From: Snuella sedimenti | Lineage (GTDB): Bacteria > Bacteroidota > Bacteroidia > Flavobacteriales > Flavobacteriaceae | NCBI RefSeq assembly: GCF_016428595.1 | Contig: NZ_JAELVQ010000013.1 | Coordinates: forward strand, 1-64,000 | Direction: 5' to 3' | Length of the DNA: 64,000 bases | Part shown: piece by piece, positions 8,949 to 16,434 of the stretch | Layout of the letters: every line of letters begins with the position of its first letter | Position numbering within the stretch: the first letter of the stretch is position 1 | The notes under the pieces: generated by a model | The model's input: only the letters and a program-made list of their open reading frames with translations | What the model was told of the DNA's origin: nothing | Databases searched by the model: none | Program-made: the position numbers and the translations under genes

Positions 8949-9437
8949 ATGCATCTGAGTATTTTTAATTGTATTAAACTTTTAAGATTAATTTTAATAA
9001 TATCCTGTTTCATGTCTTATGCACAGAATTCAGAATCCAATAGCAGTAAATTAAAGAATATGGAATTAAATAGTGAATACGGAATTTTGATTGATAAATC
9101 AGATGATAAAAAGTTTATCATGAATTTTAAAGAAGTATTTGGACGTTCGTTATCTAAATCTGAAAGTGAATCAATGTTGGAAGCAAGACTTCCTTTTGTA
9201 TTTAAGTACTTTTATTTCGACTTTGAAAAAGCAAACGGATTATATATTGAACTAGAACCTAATGAGGATGAAAATGGAATTCTGCAATATCCTAAAAGAC
9301 CTGATTATGGCTGGATTTTAAGGACTAAGATTAGAGATGACTTCAATCACGTGGACAAAGAAAAAGTTATAAATCAGACCAGAACTAATCTAGAATCTCT
9401 AAGTTTCAAAATTGAATTCATTAAGCATCAGGAATAA
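8949..9437 (+). CDS. Small exported protein of unknown function
   Basis: The 162-aa protein has a hydrophobic N-terminus (about 8-24, ending SYAQ) that looks like a signal peptide. The remainder is charged and contains no motif I recognise. The start is set by the ATG just after a perfect palindrome and lies 20 bp after the previous stop, so expression may be coupled to or regulated separately from the upstream gene. Confidence 0.45.
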   Translation: MHLSIFNCIKLLRLILIISCFMSYAQNSESNSSKLKNMELNSEYGILIDKSDDKKFIMNFKEVFGRSLSKSESESMLEARLPFVFKYFYFDFEKANGLYIELEPNEDENGILQYPKRPDYGWILRTKIRDDFNHVDKEKVINQTRTNLESLSFKIEFIKHQE

Positions 9438-9464
9438 AAAATATTTTTAGATAAAATAGAAGAA

Positions 9465-10460
9465 ATGAAACTTAACTTGATTGATGTAATTGATAGCCCC
9501 TTAAGTTATATGAGACAAGCTATTTGGGTGTCCGTAGAACGAGAATCTTTTTTGCTAACAGATATTTTCAAAGTCGCTGAAATTACCTTTAAGCGGAAGA
9601 CTAATGTTGATATTTTATCTGAAGCAGCCTCTAAAGACGAGGCTTATAAAATGAAGAAAGTATATGAAGACAGATTTGCTTCAGACCTTTATGAAGAAAT
9701 AAGCCTTACAGGTAAAAGCGGGTTCAAATACCTTTCTGTAAATGATTATAATAAATTAAATGGATTGAGTGCAGGCTCTGACACTTATTTTGACTTAATC
9801 AATGTCTTTGGAATTCACAAATATGAACTCCCTGTAAAAACTAACAAAGGTTTAATAATGCAATTTCAAGAAAAACAAATTAATGTTCTTAATCCTGCTG
9901 ACGAAGCCTTATCAATATTATATTCTTTACCCTTTAAAGCAAAAGAAGTAACAGCAATCCATTCATTCCACAATCACAATTTATTAGTTTATGGAACGAA
10001 TGATGGTAAAATATACTTACAAAGTCTTTCTGATCAAAATATTAGGCCTATTAAAGTCGATGATTGCAAAACTACTTGTCAAGATATCTATTTGGACGCT
10101 AATGATGAGTATGGTTATATCTGCGGAATGGGTTATTTGAAGATTTATAAATTTATTAATTATGAACTCAAATTAGTATCTGAGTTTAAAACATCAGCTC
10201 GTTCCGTTAATGTGTTTAACAATTTAATTATTTTAAATAAAGGAATGCACGGTATTGAGTTGCTTAAGTTCTATGGAGATAAAATTGAGAAATTAGATAG
10301 CCTTGATATTGGGTTCACAGTGGACTTAATGAGATTTAATAAAGCAAATAAAACTATTCTAATATCTAGTAAACCAATTGGCAAATTAGCCCTTTTAAAG
10401 GTTTCTGAACCTGAAAAAAGAACTCTATCATTGAGTAAATTGTTTAAATTCGGCAATTAA
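9465..10460 (+). CDS. Uncharacterised cytoplasmic protein with beta-propeller-like C-terminal half
   Basis: The 331-residue protein has no signal peptide. The first ~110 residues are mixed alpha/beta and unrecognised. From about 130 onward it has repeated beta-hairpin units with features such as YGTNDGKIYL, YICGMGYLKIYKF and ILNKGMHGIELLKF, consistent with an irregular WD40/PQQ-like propeller. It is followed after 2 bp by a DMP19-family gene, so the two are co-transcribed. Cytoplasmic proteins of this sort next to DMP19 proteins often sit in immunity-gene clusters of polymorphic toxin systems. That role is inferred. Confidence 0.5.
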   Translation: MKLNLIDVIDSPLSYMRQAIWVSVERESFLLTDIFKVAEITFKRKTNVDILSEAASKDEAYKMKKVYEDRFASDLYEEISLTGKSGFKYLSVNDYNKLNGLSAGSDTYFDLINVFGIHKYELPVKTNKGLIMQFQEKQINVLNPADEALSILYSLPFKAKEVTAIHSFHNHNLLVYGTNDGKIYLQSLSDQNIRPIKVDDCKTTCQDIYLDANDEYGYICGMGYLKIYKFINYELKLVSEFKTSARSVNVFNNLIILNKGMHGIELLKFYGDKIEKLDSLDIGFTVDLMRFNKANKTILISSKPIGKLALLKVSEPEKRTLSLSKLFKFGN

Positions 10461-10462
10461 AA

Positions 10463-10912
10463 ATGATTCAAAAAATAAAATATAATTTAACCGATTTAAA
10501 AAGAGCAACAAATGAAAAGCTAGTTACATTGATTTACAATAAATCAGTAGAATTAGAACTTGGTACATTTGGAGAAAGCCTTAGAAAAGCTGATCCAGCA
10601 ATGGCGGATTTTCTATCTATGTGGATTTTAGAGGGAGACGTTAATAATGGTGGATTCGACCAATTCTTTAATAATTACGGAATTGAAAAAGGAAGAATTG
10701 CAATAAGAGGATTTAGAAGAATAGGTGCAGATGCATTTGCAATTGTTACAGAAAAAGCTATTGATATATTTATAAATCAAGATTCAAAATTTGAAAATAA
10801 GCGTAATCCTGATTTTAATGAATTGGACGACGAATTTTATGATTTAGAAGGTTTAGAAATACTTCAAATTCAGTATATTAAAAATAACTATGAGAGGTTT
10901 ATCGTTGAATGA
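10463..10912 (+). CDS. DMP19 / DUF4375-family protein
   Basis: The 149-aa protein carries the family hallmark: a D-NNGGFDQFFNNYG segment (about 52-66) followed by a helical region with GFRRIGADAF. DMP19 was described as a DNA-mimic protein in Neisseria, and homologues are common as orphan immunity-like genes in bacterial islands. The gene follows the propeller-like gene after 2 bp. A hairpin about 40 bp downstream probably ends transcription. Family membership is fairly clear from the motif; the specific role is not. Confidence 0.65.
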   Translation: MIQKIKYNLTDLKRATNEKLVTLIYNKSVELELGTFGESLRKADPAMADFLSMWILEGDVNNGGFDQFFNNYGIEKGRIAIRGFRRIGADAFAIVTEKAIDIFINQDSKFENKRNPDFNELDDEFYDLEGLEILQIQYIKNNYERFIVE

Positions 10913-10952
10913 AAACTAAATTAATAAAACCAGTACACTATAAAAAATAAAA

Positions 10953-10976
10953 AAGCCCTAGCATCTGCTATGGCTT
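10953..10976. terminator. Hairpin terminator between convergent DMP19 and integrase genes
   Basis: Stem AAGCC-x-TAGCA / TGCTA-x-GGCTT with a 2-nt loop and one internal mismatch. On the minus strand it is followed by a T-rich run, 33 bp past the integrase stop; A-rich DNA on the other side allows bidirectional use. Confidence 0.6.
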
Positions 10977-11009
10977 ATTATTACTAGTGTAGAAATGAGA
11001 TAGGCTACA

Positions 11010-12269
11010 TCATAATTTTTGACAGGCTCTATCTGACTCCTTTTTTGTGTTTAAAAATTGGTTCCTTAACTTTTTCATATCATCGCTGACCTTTCGCTCT
11101 ATGACCTTGGCATAGATTTGGGTCGTGGATATTTTAGAGTGACCTAACAGCTTTGAAACCGTTTCAATGGGGATACCATTACTAAGTGTCACCGTCGTGG
11201 CAAAGGTATGTCTGGCTATATGAAAGGTTAGATTTTTTTTGATGCCACATACATCGGCAATTTCCTTTAAATAGGAATTCAATTTCTGATTCGATATTTT
11301 AGGGAATATACTTCCTTGAGCTTTCGATTTATGATTATTTTTATACATTTCAATAATTTGTAAAGCTTTCGGCAATAAGGGAATTCTAATAACCTTGGTT
11401 GTTTTTTCTCTTCTATAGTGAATCCACAATTCGCCGTCAATCCCAATATTTATGTTATCTTCTGTTAAGTTAATCACATCGATATAGCTTAAACTAGTAT
11501 AGCAACTAAACACAAACAGATCCTTTACTAGTTGCAATCGCTCAATTGTAAATTGTTTCCCTTCTATCGCATATAATTCATCAGCACTCAAAAACCCTCT
11601 TTCTGTTTTTATAATATGAGCTTTAAAGTTTATAAAAGGGTCTTTTTCAATCCATCCCAATTTGAGTGCTAGATTAATAAGTTTTCGAAAGCGTTCTATA
11701 TGTTTCATCACAGTATTATTACCCATTTTCCTTTGGTGATCCGTTGGAACATAACCTCTCAGGTATTTTTCAAACTTGAGTATAAAATTATAATCGAGTT
11801 CTCGCAAATACATATCGGTGGTTTTATAACGCTTCAACAGAAACTTTGATATATACTTTTCGGTAGTGTAGTAGTTCTTTTGAGTGCCCCACCTCAATTT
11901 ACCCTCCATGTCCTCATAATGGTAGTTGATGATATCTTTTATGGAATGGTTCTCCTCATCCTCACCTAGGTATCTTGCCTTGATGGCATTTGAGGTTATT
12001 AGCTTACGCTCTGTCTTCAGATCTTGGTAGCACTTGAAAAGGTCACTGTTCACCTCTTCTAGATAGTTGTTAAGTGTTCTTGCGTTTTGGTTTGTTCCGC
12101 GTGCCCTACCCCTATGGGCATCCCAATCCGTTACGTGAACTTTACGCTTTAAACTCAGCGTTGCTCGCTTGCCGTTTACTGTGATTCTTGCATAAATGGA
12201 GGCTTGGTTGTCTTTTGCCCTGGCCAAGTCTGCCCAGAGCAAAATACCTAAAGTGCTTGTTGTTTTCAT
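11010..12269 (-). CDS. Tyrosine recombinase (Bacteroidetes integrase, IntDOT-like active site)
   Basis: The 419-aa protein has an N-terminal arm-binding region (1-100), a SAM-like core-binding domain (about 105-205) and a catalytic domain (about 220-400). Catalytic residues are H350-x-x-R353, H377 in LLGHSKI, the Tyr nucleophile Y386, and a likely Lys near 289. The usual first Arg (TGLR) is Ser261 (TSLSYID), the substitution known in the CTnDOT integrase and common in Bacteroidetes integrases. The gene lies next to a tRNA-derived fragment (12520-12535), so it probably mobilised the island to its left. An 8-bp inverted repeat lies just before the start. Confidence 0.9.
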   Translation of the reverse strand: MKTTSTLGILLWADLARAKDNQASIYARITVNGKRATLSLKRKVHVTDWDAHRGRARGTNQNARTLNNYLEEVNSDLFKCYQDLKTERKLITSNAIKARYLGEDEENHSIKDIINYHYEDMEGKLRWGTQKNYYTTEKYISKFLLKRYKTTDMYLRELDYNFILKFEKYLRGYVPTDHQRKMGNNTVMKHIERFRKLINLALKLGWIEKDPFINFKAHIIKTERGFLSADELYAIEGKQFTIERLQLVKDLFVFSCYTSLSYIDVINLTEDNINIGIDGELWIHYRREKTTKVIRIPLLPKALQIIEMYKNNHKSKAQGSIFPKISNQKLNSYLKEIADVCGIKKNLTFHIARHTFATTVTLSNGIPIETVSKLLGHSKISTTQIYAKVIERKVSDDMKKLRNQFLNTKKESDRACQKL

Positions 12270-12271
12270 GA

Positions 12272-12310
12272 TTTCGTCTTTTTGTTAATACATTTTATTA
12301 CCAGACGAAA
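12272..12310. promoter_or_regulatory. Inverted repeat immediately upstream of the integrase start
   Basis: TTTCGTCT (12272-12279) and AGACGAAA (12303-12310) form a perfect 8-bp inverted repeat with a 23-nt spacer, two bases before the integrase ATG. It could be an operator or an mRNA hairpin that limits integrase translation; the sequence does not decide which. Confidence 0.35.
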
Positions 12311-12461
12311 GCCAAATCACCTTAAAGATACATTTATTATTCTAACCAACAGATGGATTTTAACAATTCGGTCAACACGTTTCTAAAAATTATTTTTGTT
12401 ATCCGAATTGTTGACTTTTTTAACATAATTTTTTGTTTTCTTTTGAAATCGTTAAAAATAC

Positions 12462-12495
12462 AAAAACCTGTAAATCATACGATTAACAGGTTTTT
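12462..12495. terminator. Strong bidirectional hairpin terminator upstream of the integrase
   Basis: AAAAACCTGT (12462-12471) pairs perfectly with ACAGGTTTTT (12486-12495) around a 14-nt loop, with U-runs on both strands. It would block read-through into the integrase from the right. Confidence 0.65.
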
Positions 12496-12519
12496 GATTT
12501 AGATTGATATGCTATTTTG

Positions 12520-12535
12520 TCGGGATGACAGGATT
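12520..12535 (-). other. tRNA-Pro 3'-end fragment, candidate attachment-site core
   Basis: On the minus strand the 16 bases AATCCTGTCATCCCGA correspond to the end of a T-loop, the T-stem 3' half, a CATCCCG acceptor strand and discriminator A, as in bacterial tRNA-Pro genes that start CGGGATG. No tRNA body adjoins it. Such 3'-end fragments next to an integrase are the usual duplicated core left by integration. Its orientation means the integrase side corresponds to DNA downstream of the tRNA. Confidence 0.5.
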
Positions 12536-12787
12536 AAAAACAACCCAGACAATCCATTGTTTTCCAGTATATTAAATCCTAATTCCCTAAACAGGACACT
12601 AATTAAGACATCAACGAGAGCACTTTAGGCTTTCTATTTTACAAATGTATCCAAAAACCATCAAGTAAAATCAAATTGACAAATTTTTATTCTCATATAA
12701 TCAAATATGAGTAATACATTTTAAAGTTTTTGAAAATTTTAGTGAGAACAAAAGAGAGATTACAACTATGCTATACTAAATAGTTAT

Positions 12788-12818
12788 TGGGTCTCGGCAG
12801 GATTCAAACCTGTCACGC
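12788..12818 (-). other. Degenerate tRNA T-arm/acceptor-like fragment
   Basis: The minus strand reads as a T-arm, ACAGG-TTTGAAT-CCTGC, followed by a CGAGACC acceptor-like stretch. The T-loop lacks the conserved C56 and one stem pair is mismatched, and no D- or anticodon arm precedes it. It is a relic, not a functional tRNA. Confidence 0.35.
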
Positions 12819-13004
12819 CATATATACATATTTAAAGGCTCTATACTTTTTCACAAAATCTGTTAACCAATTTGTTGACGGTTAGCTTGATAGCAAATAA
12901 ATTGATTTAGTTTTCATTGTAAAAATAGCAATTTAATTATTGCTAACTGTTTAAATTTATCATTAAACCATTATTTATTTTCTCTAAACACAATTGCTTT
13001 TTAA

Positions 13005-14031
13005 CCTGAGTTCGACGTAAGAAAAGCGATTTTTTGGTATAGAAAAAGCAGAATATTTAGTATATTAAAGTGTTGAAATTAAATATATTAACAAATATTC
13101 TGCTTATGATTTCTAAAGATAAAATTACTGAAATTTTTTGTTCTATTGATGATTTTTGCCTTGTTTTTGAGCCCGCTTTAGTAAAACGACAACTTTCCAC
13201 AGGGAAAAAGACAAGAAAGCGCAAATTTACAATGTCCATTAGTGAGATAGTGACCATTACTGTTCTGTTTCATTTAAGCGGAATAAGAACTTTTAAACAC
13301 TTCTATATCAACTATGTTCAACAACAGCTCCATGAAGAGTTTCCAAATACGGTTTCCTACAATCGTTTTGTTGAATTGATGCAATCCAATATACTCCCAT
13401 TGACCCTATATATGAAGACCTGTTGTTTAGGGAAATGCACAGGAATATCTTTTGTGGATTCTACGCCGATACGTGCGTGCAATAAAAAGCGGATAAAGCA
13501 AAATAAAGTCTTTAAAGGTATTGCCAATATTGGTAAATCCACCATGGGCTGGTTTTATGGATTTAAGCTTCATATCATTATAAACGATAAAGGGGAACTA
13601 CTTGATTTCATTATCACTCAAGCTAATGTAGATGACAGGTCTCCTTTAAAACAAGAAAACTTTTTGAAAAAAATATTCGGTAGCCTATATGCCGATAAAG
13701 GCTATATATCAAAGCAACTCTCCGCATTATTGTTCGATCAAGGATTGCACCTAATAACAGGCATTAGAAACAATATGAAAAATGTAATGATGACTATGAG
13801 AGATAAAATACTCCTTAGAAAACGATCCGTTATAGAAACTATAAATAACCAATTGAAAAACATTGCCCAAGCGGAACATTCTAGACATAGAAGTTTTGGT
13901 AACTTTATTACCAATTTAGTAGCTAGCCTTATTGCTTATTCCTTTCAAGAAAAGAAACCAAGCATTAAATTTGAAACAGAAAACACACCGCAACTAGCTC
14001 TTTTTTATTAAATCCTTACGTCGAACTCAGG
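13005..14031 (+). mobile_element. Complete IS982-family insertion sequence (about 1.03 kb)
   Basis: A single transposase gene is bounded by perfect 17-bp terminal inverted repeats, CCTGAGTTCGACGTAAG at 13005-13021 and its complement at 14015-14031. A 7-bp direct repeat tttttaa flanks it on both sides. The size matches IS982 elements (about 1 kb). Intact ends, matching target duplications and an intact transposase frame indicate a recent insertion. Confidence 0.88.
13106..14011 (+). CDS. IS982-family transposase
   Basis: The protein is 301 aa from the ATG at 13106 (MISKDKITEIF); the frame is open 12 codons further upstream but that part looks non-coding. Family features are visible: FKHFY, SYNRFVEL, the DDE residues in SFVDSTPIR (first Asp) and YADKGYIS (second Asp), and the Glu of the IETINNQLKNI helix followed by EHSRHRS. 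GWFYGFKLH precedes the second Asp. The enzyme catalyses cut-and-paste movement of the element. Length and motifs are complete, so it is probably active. Confidence 0.93.
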   Translation: MISKDKITEIFCSIDDFCLVFEPALVKRQLSTGKKTRKRKFTMSISEIVTITVLFHLSGIRTFKHFYINYVQQQLHEEFPNTVSYNRFVELMQSNILPLTLYMKTCCLGKCTGISFVDSTPIRACNKKRIKQNKVFKGIANIGKSTMGWFYGFKLHIIINDKGELLDFIITQANVDDRSPLKQENFLKKIFGSLYADKGYISKQLSALLFDQGLHLITGIRNNMKNVMMTMRDKILLRKRSVIETINNQLKNIAQAEHSRHRSFGNFITNLVASLIAYSFQEKKPSIKFETENTPQLALFY

Positions 14032-14108
14032 TTTTTAATTACTTAGAGGATGATTCGAGCACAATTTTGATATCTCTTATTTGATCAAAATCTATTTGTA
14101 AATTAAAA

Positions 14109-14127
14109 AGCCCACTAACAGTGGGCT
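14109..14127. terminator. Rho-independent terminator at the end of the PUL 1 operon
   Basis: Perfect stem AGCCCACT / AGTGGGCT with a 3-nt loop. In the minus-strand direction it is followed by TTTTTAATT, 25 bp after the stop of the 151-aa lipoprotein gene. The other strand also has a T-rich tail, so it may stop transcription from the IS side. Confidence 0.8.
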
Positions 14128-14152
14128 CTTCTTTTTTGGTGTCTACAAAAAC

Positions 14153-14608
14153 TTAATTAAAATCATAATCTTCCAAATTATTACTAAACTTAAATGGATA
14201 ACTATAACCAATAACACCATCTCGATTTATTGCATAAAACCTAGCATAATAAATAGTATCCAGAACGGTCAACGCTCCTATTTCTGCATATGCAATATTA
14301 TTACTGAAAGAACCAATAGAGGTGTCGTCAATGTCTTTTTCTGGAAATTGCACTTCACCTTCATCAGAAGTCTTCTTGATTGTCCAACATACACCAACCT
14401 CTTCGATGGATGCTCCTCCATCAAGCCATACCCTAGTAGATAGCTTAGCAAAGCTTTCACCAATAATTGGATTATCATTTTCATCCATTTGAAAACCTGG
14501 AACAGCCAATTTAGGTGCTTCTGCATCCGTAGAACAACTGCCTAAACAAAAAGAAATAATCATTGTTAACAGTACTGCTTTAAAAATATTTATAGTGAAA
14601 TTTTTCAT
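14153..14608 (-). CDS. Small surface lipoprotein at the end of PUL 1
   Basis: The 151-aa protein has a lipoprotein signal peptide with the candidate lipidated Cys in LGSCS (about residue 25). The mature part is one Ig/fibronectin-like beta domain with VGVCWTI and YYARFYAINRDGVIGYSY, a motif pair common in Bacteroidota surface proteins that carry repeated domains of this type. It is the last gene of the sigma-FecR-SusC-SusD-LamG operon, just before a terminator, so it is probably an accessory glycan-binding or scaffold lipoprotein. No catalytic residues are evident. Confidence 0.65.
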   Translation of the reverse strand: MKNFTINIFKAVLLTMIISFCLGSCSTDAEAPKLAVPGFQMDENDNPIIGESFAKLSTRVWLDGGASIEEVGVCWTIKKTSDEGEVQFPEKDIDDTSIGSFSNNIAYAEIGALTVLDTIYYARFYAINRDGVIGYSYPFKFSNNLEDYDFN

Positions 14609-14638
14609 ATACTTAATGTTTTATTTATAATAATATAT

Positions 14639-16360
14639 TTAATACAAATCTTCTACTTCCTCTGGAGTAAGAACATAATCAAATATCATTGTATTAGCTA
14701 CTTTGCCTGTAAATGGAACACCATAAGTACCTGTTCCATCTTGACCAATCCTAATAGGCAGGCCACTATTCATGTCGCCAATGCCGGACATATCAACACT
14801 AGCAAAGAATTGGGCATCCTGATAGACCGAACAGTTCCCGCTTCTATCAAATGTAATTGTTAACATATGCCAATCACCATCATTAACTACATCTCCGCTG
14901 ATATCTATACGATTAGATCCATCTCCTGCATTTAATTTCCAGTTACTTCCAAGGAAAGCTAAAACAAATCCTTTATTTGATCCTCCGTTCCAATCTTTAT
15001 CAGACAGGAAACTTGGATCGCTATTAGTTGCAGAGGTATTAATCCATGTAGAGATAGTAAAGTTGCCATTATGCCTAAAATCTAAATCTGAATCCATCTC
15101 TAAACTTGCATAGTTAGATCCGTCGAACTCATAAGTAAAACGTCCTGCTTCACTTGTAGCCAAAGCACCATTATTAGTGACGCTAATATTTTTTGTAAGA
15201 CCTGATTGTGTTTTTAATACAGCACCACTATATTGTCTAGCAGCTATAGCTGCCTCTGAACCTGTAAGTGCATAGTCATAGAAAGTTACATCACCTACCA
15301 TGCCGCTATACCAACTACCATAACTTCCTGTGCCGTCTTGACCTATTCTTACAGGCATTCCACTTGACATATCTGCTCCATTCAAAGCAGAAATATCTGC
15401 ACTAGAAATGGCAACGCCATCTTGGTAAATAGTTACATCGCCTGCCCTATCGATAGTAGCCATTAAATAATGCCATTCACCATCATTAATAGCTGTTCCA
15501 TTAAGGTCTGCACGATTTGAACCGTCTCCTATATTTAGCTTCCAATTACTGCCCAAATAAGCAAAAACAAATCCCTTGTTTGATCCTCCATTCCAATCCT
15601 TATCACCAATGATTGATGGATCACTATTGGTTGCCGTAGTATTTACCCAGATTCCTACTGAGAAATTTCCAGTACCTCTAAAACCTAAATTATTATCATT
15701 TATTTCAACTTGATCGTCCACGCCATCAAATTCCAGTATACTACCAACATAAGGATCTTTTACTTTAGAAGTAACCGCATCTGCAGTGTTAATCCTTAAT
15801 GTTCCTTGGTTTTTTCTTACCAAGAAAACGAACTCGTTACCTGGAACGGAAGGTGCCCTTCCTTCAAGTCTTTGGATAACTATAGACGTTTTGCCCATAG
15901 ATGGATTTGTGAAACCAGACTGGCCAGAATCCGCATAAGTAACATTAAAAACTATGACTACTTTTTCAAACTCCTCTAACCCCAATTGAGTAACATCAGT
16001 AGTAAAAAAACTAGATTTATAGCCTCCTTCAATTTCTGAAAAATTATTAATTTCCATAAGCACTGAATTATCTGCTCCTGAAACTACTTCTATTTTTTGT
16101 GGCATTGATTGTGTAATCACAGCCAATTCTATAGGTTGACTTTCTGAGTAAGACTCATAATGCCTTGGATCATATTCTAATTCCGCAAGTTCAGCATTTG
16201 TATATTCAAGTCCTGTTTTTGGATTAACATGATAAACGTAAAGTTCTGACTTACCTTCCAGTCTTTCATCTCCATTAAAATCCTCATCACTACACCCTAT
16301 AATGGCAATTAACATAAGAGCCAAAAGAGGTAGAATTTTATTTATATATATTTTTTTCAT
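14639..16360 (-). CDS. Surface glycan-binding lipoprotein with DUF1735-like and two LamG domains
   Basis: The 573-aa lipoprotein (lipobox ending IIGC at about residue 23) starts with a SusE/DUF1735-like Ig domain (about 35-175). Two concanavalin A/LamG-3 domains follow (about 205-370 and 400-565). These are close internal duplicates: both contain the pattern SDKDWNGGSNKGFV (GDKDWNGGSNKGFV in the first), SNWKLN-GDGSNR, NDG-WH and PIRIGQDGTG (PVRIGQDGTG in the first). LamG-3 modules bind or sometimes cleave carbohydrates. Sitting right after SusD, it fills the SusE/SusF position, so a role in capturing glycans at the cell surface is inferred. Confidence 0.8.
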   Translation of the reverse strand: MKKIYINKILPLLALMLIAIIGCSDEDFNGDERLEGKSELYVYHVNPKTGLEYTNAELAELEYDPRHYESYSESQPIELAVITQSMPQKIEVVSGADNSVLMEINNFSEIEGGYKSSFFTTDVTQLGLEEFEKVVIVFNVTYADSGQSGFTNPSMGKTSIVIQRLEGRAPSVPGNEFVFLVRKNQGTLRINTADAVTSKVKDPYVGSILEFDGVDDQVEINDNNLGFRGTGNFSVGIWVNTTATNSDPSIIGDKDWNGGSNKGFVFAYLGSNWKLNIGDGSNRADLNGTAINDGEWHYLMATIDRAGDVTIYQDGVAISSADISALNGADMSSGMPVRIGQDGTGSYGSWYSGMVGDVTFYDYALTGSEAAIAARQYSGAVLKTQSGLTKNISVTNNGALATSEAGRFTYEFDGSNYASLEMDSDLDFRHNGNFTISTWINTSATNSDPSFLSDKDWNGGSNKGFVLAFLGSNWKLNAGDGSNRIDISGDVVNDGDWHMLTITFDRSGNCSVYQDAQFFASVDMSGIGDMNSGLPIRIGQDGTGTYGVPFTGKVANTMIFDYVLTPEEVEDLY

Positions 16361-16434
16361 TTGTCTTTTCTGATTAGTTAATTATTATATCTCATTTAAT
16401 ATGACCTATTAGCCCTATTAACAATGAAATATTT

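Larger units (their letters stand above)
12270..13004. other. 735-bp non-coding junction between integrase and IS982 element
   Basis: No coding frame is supported. The stretch contains the integrase upstream region, a strong hairpin (12462-12495), two tRNA-derived fragments in the same orientation (12520-12535 and 12788-12818) and otherwise AT-rich DNA. It looks like an attachment-site scar where islands have joined. Confidence 0.55.
12998..14038. repeat. 7-bp target-site duplication flanking the IS982 element
   Basis: tttttaa is present at 12998-13004 and again at 14032-14038, directly abutting the two inverted repeats. T-rich flanks make a chance match possible, but the spacing fits exactly. 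Confidence 0.65.

Noticed and set aside
12788..12818. Functional tRNA gene
   Set aside because: No D-arm or anticodon arm upstream and the T-loop lacks a nearly universal base; only a relic is supported.
14064..14091. ATTTTGAT/ATCAAAAT inverted repeat between the IS element and the PUL 1 terminator
   Set aside because: Short AT-only arms in AT-rich DNA; no gene start nearby to regulate.
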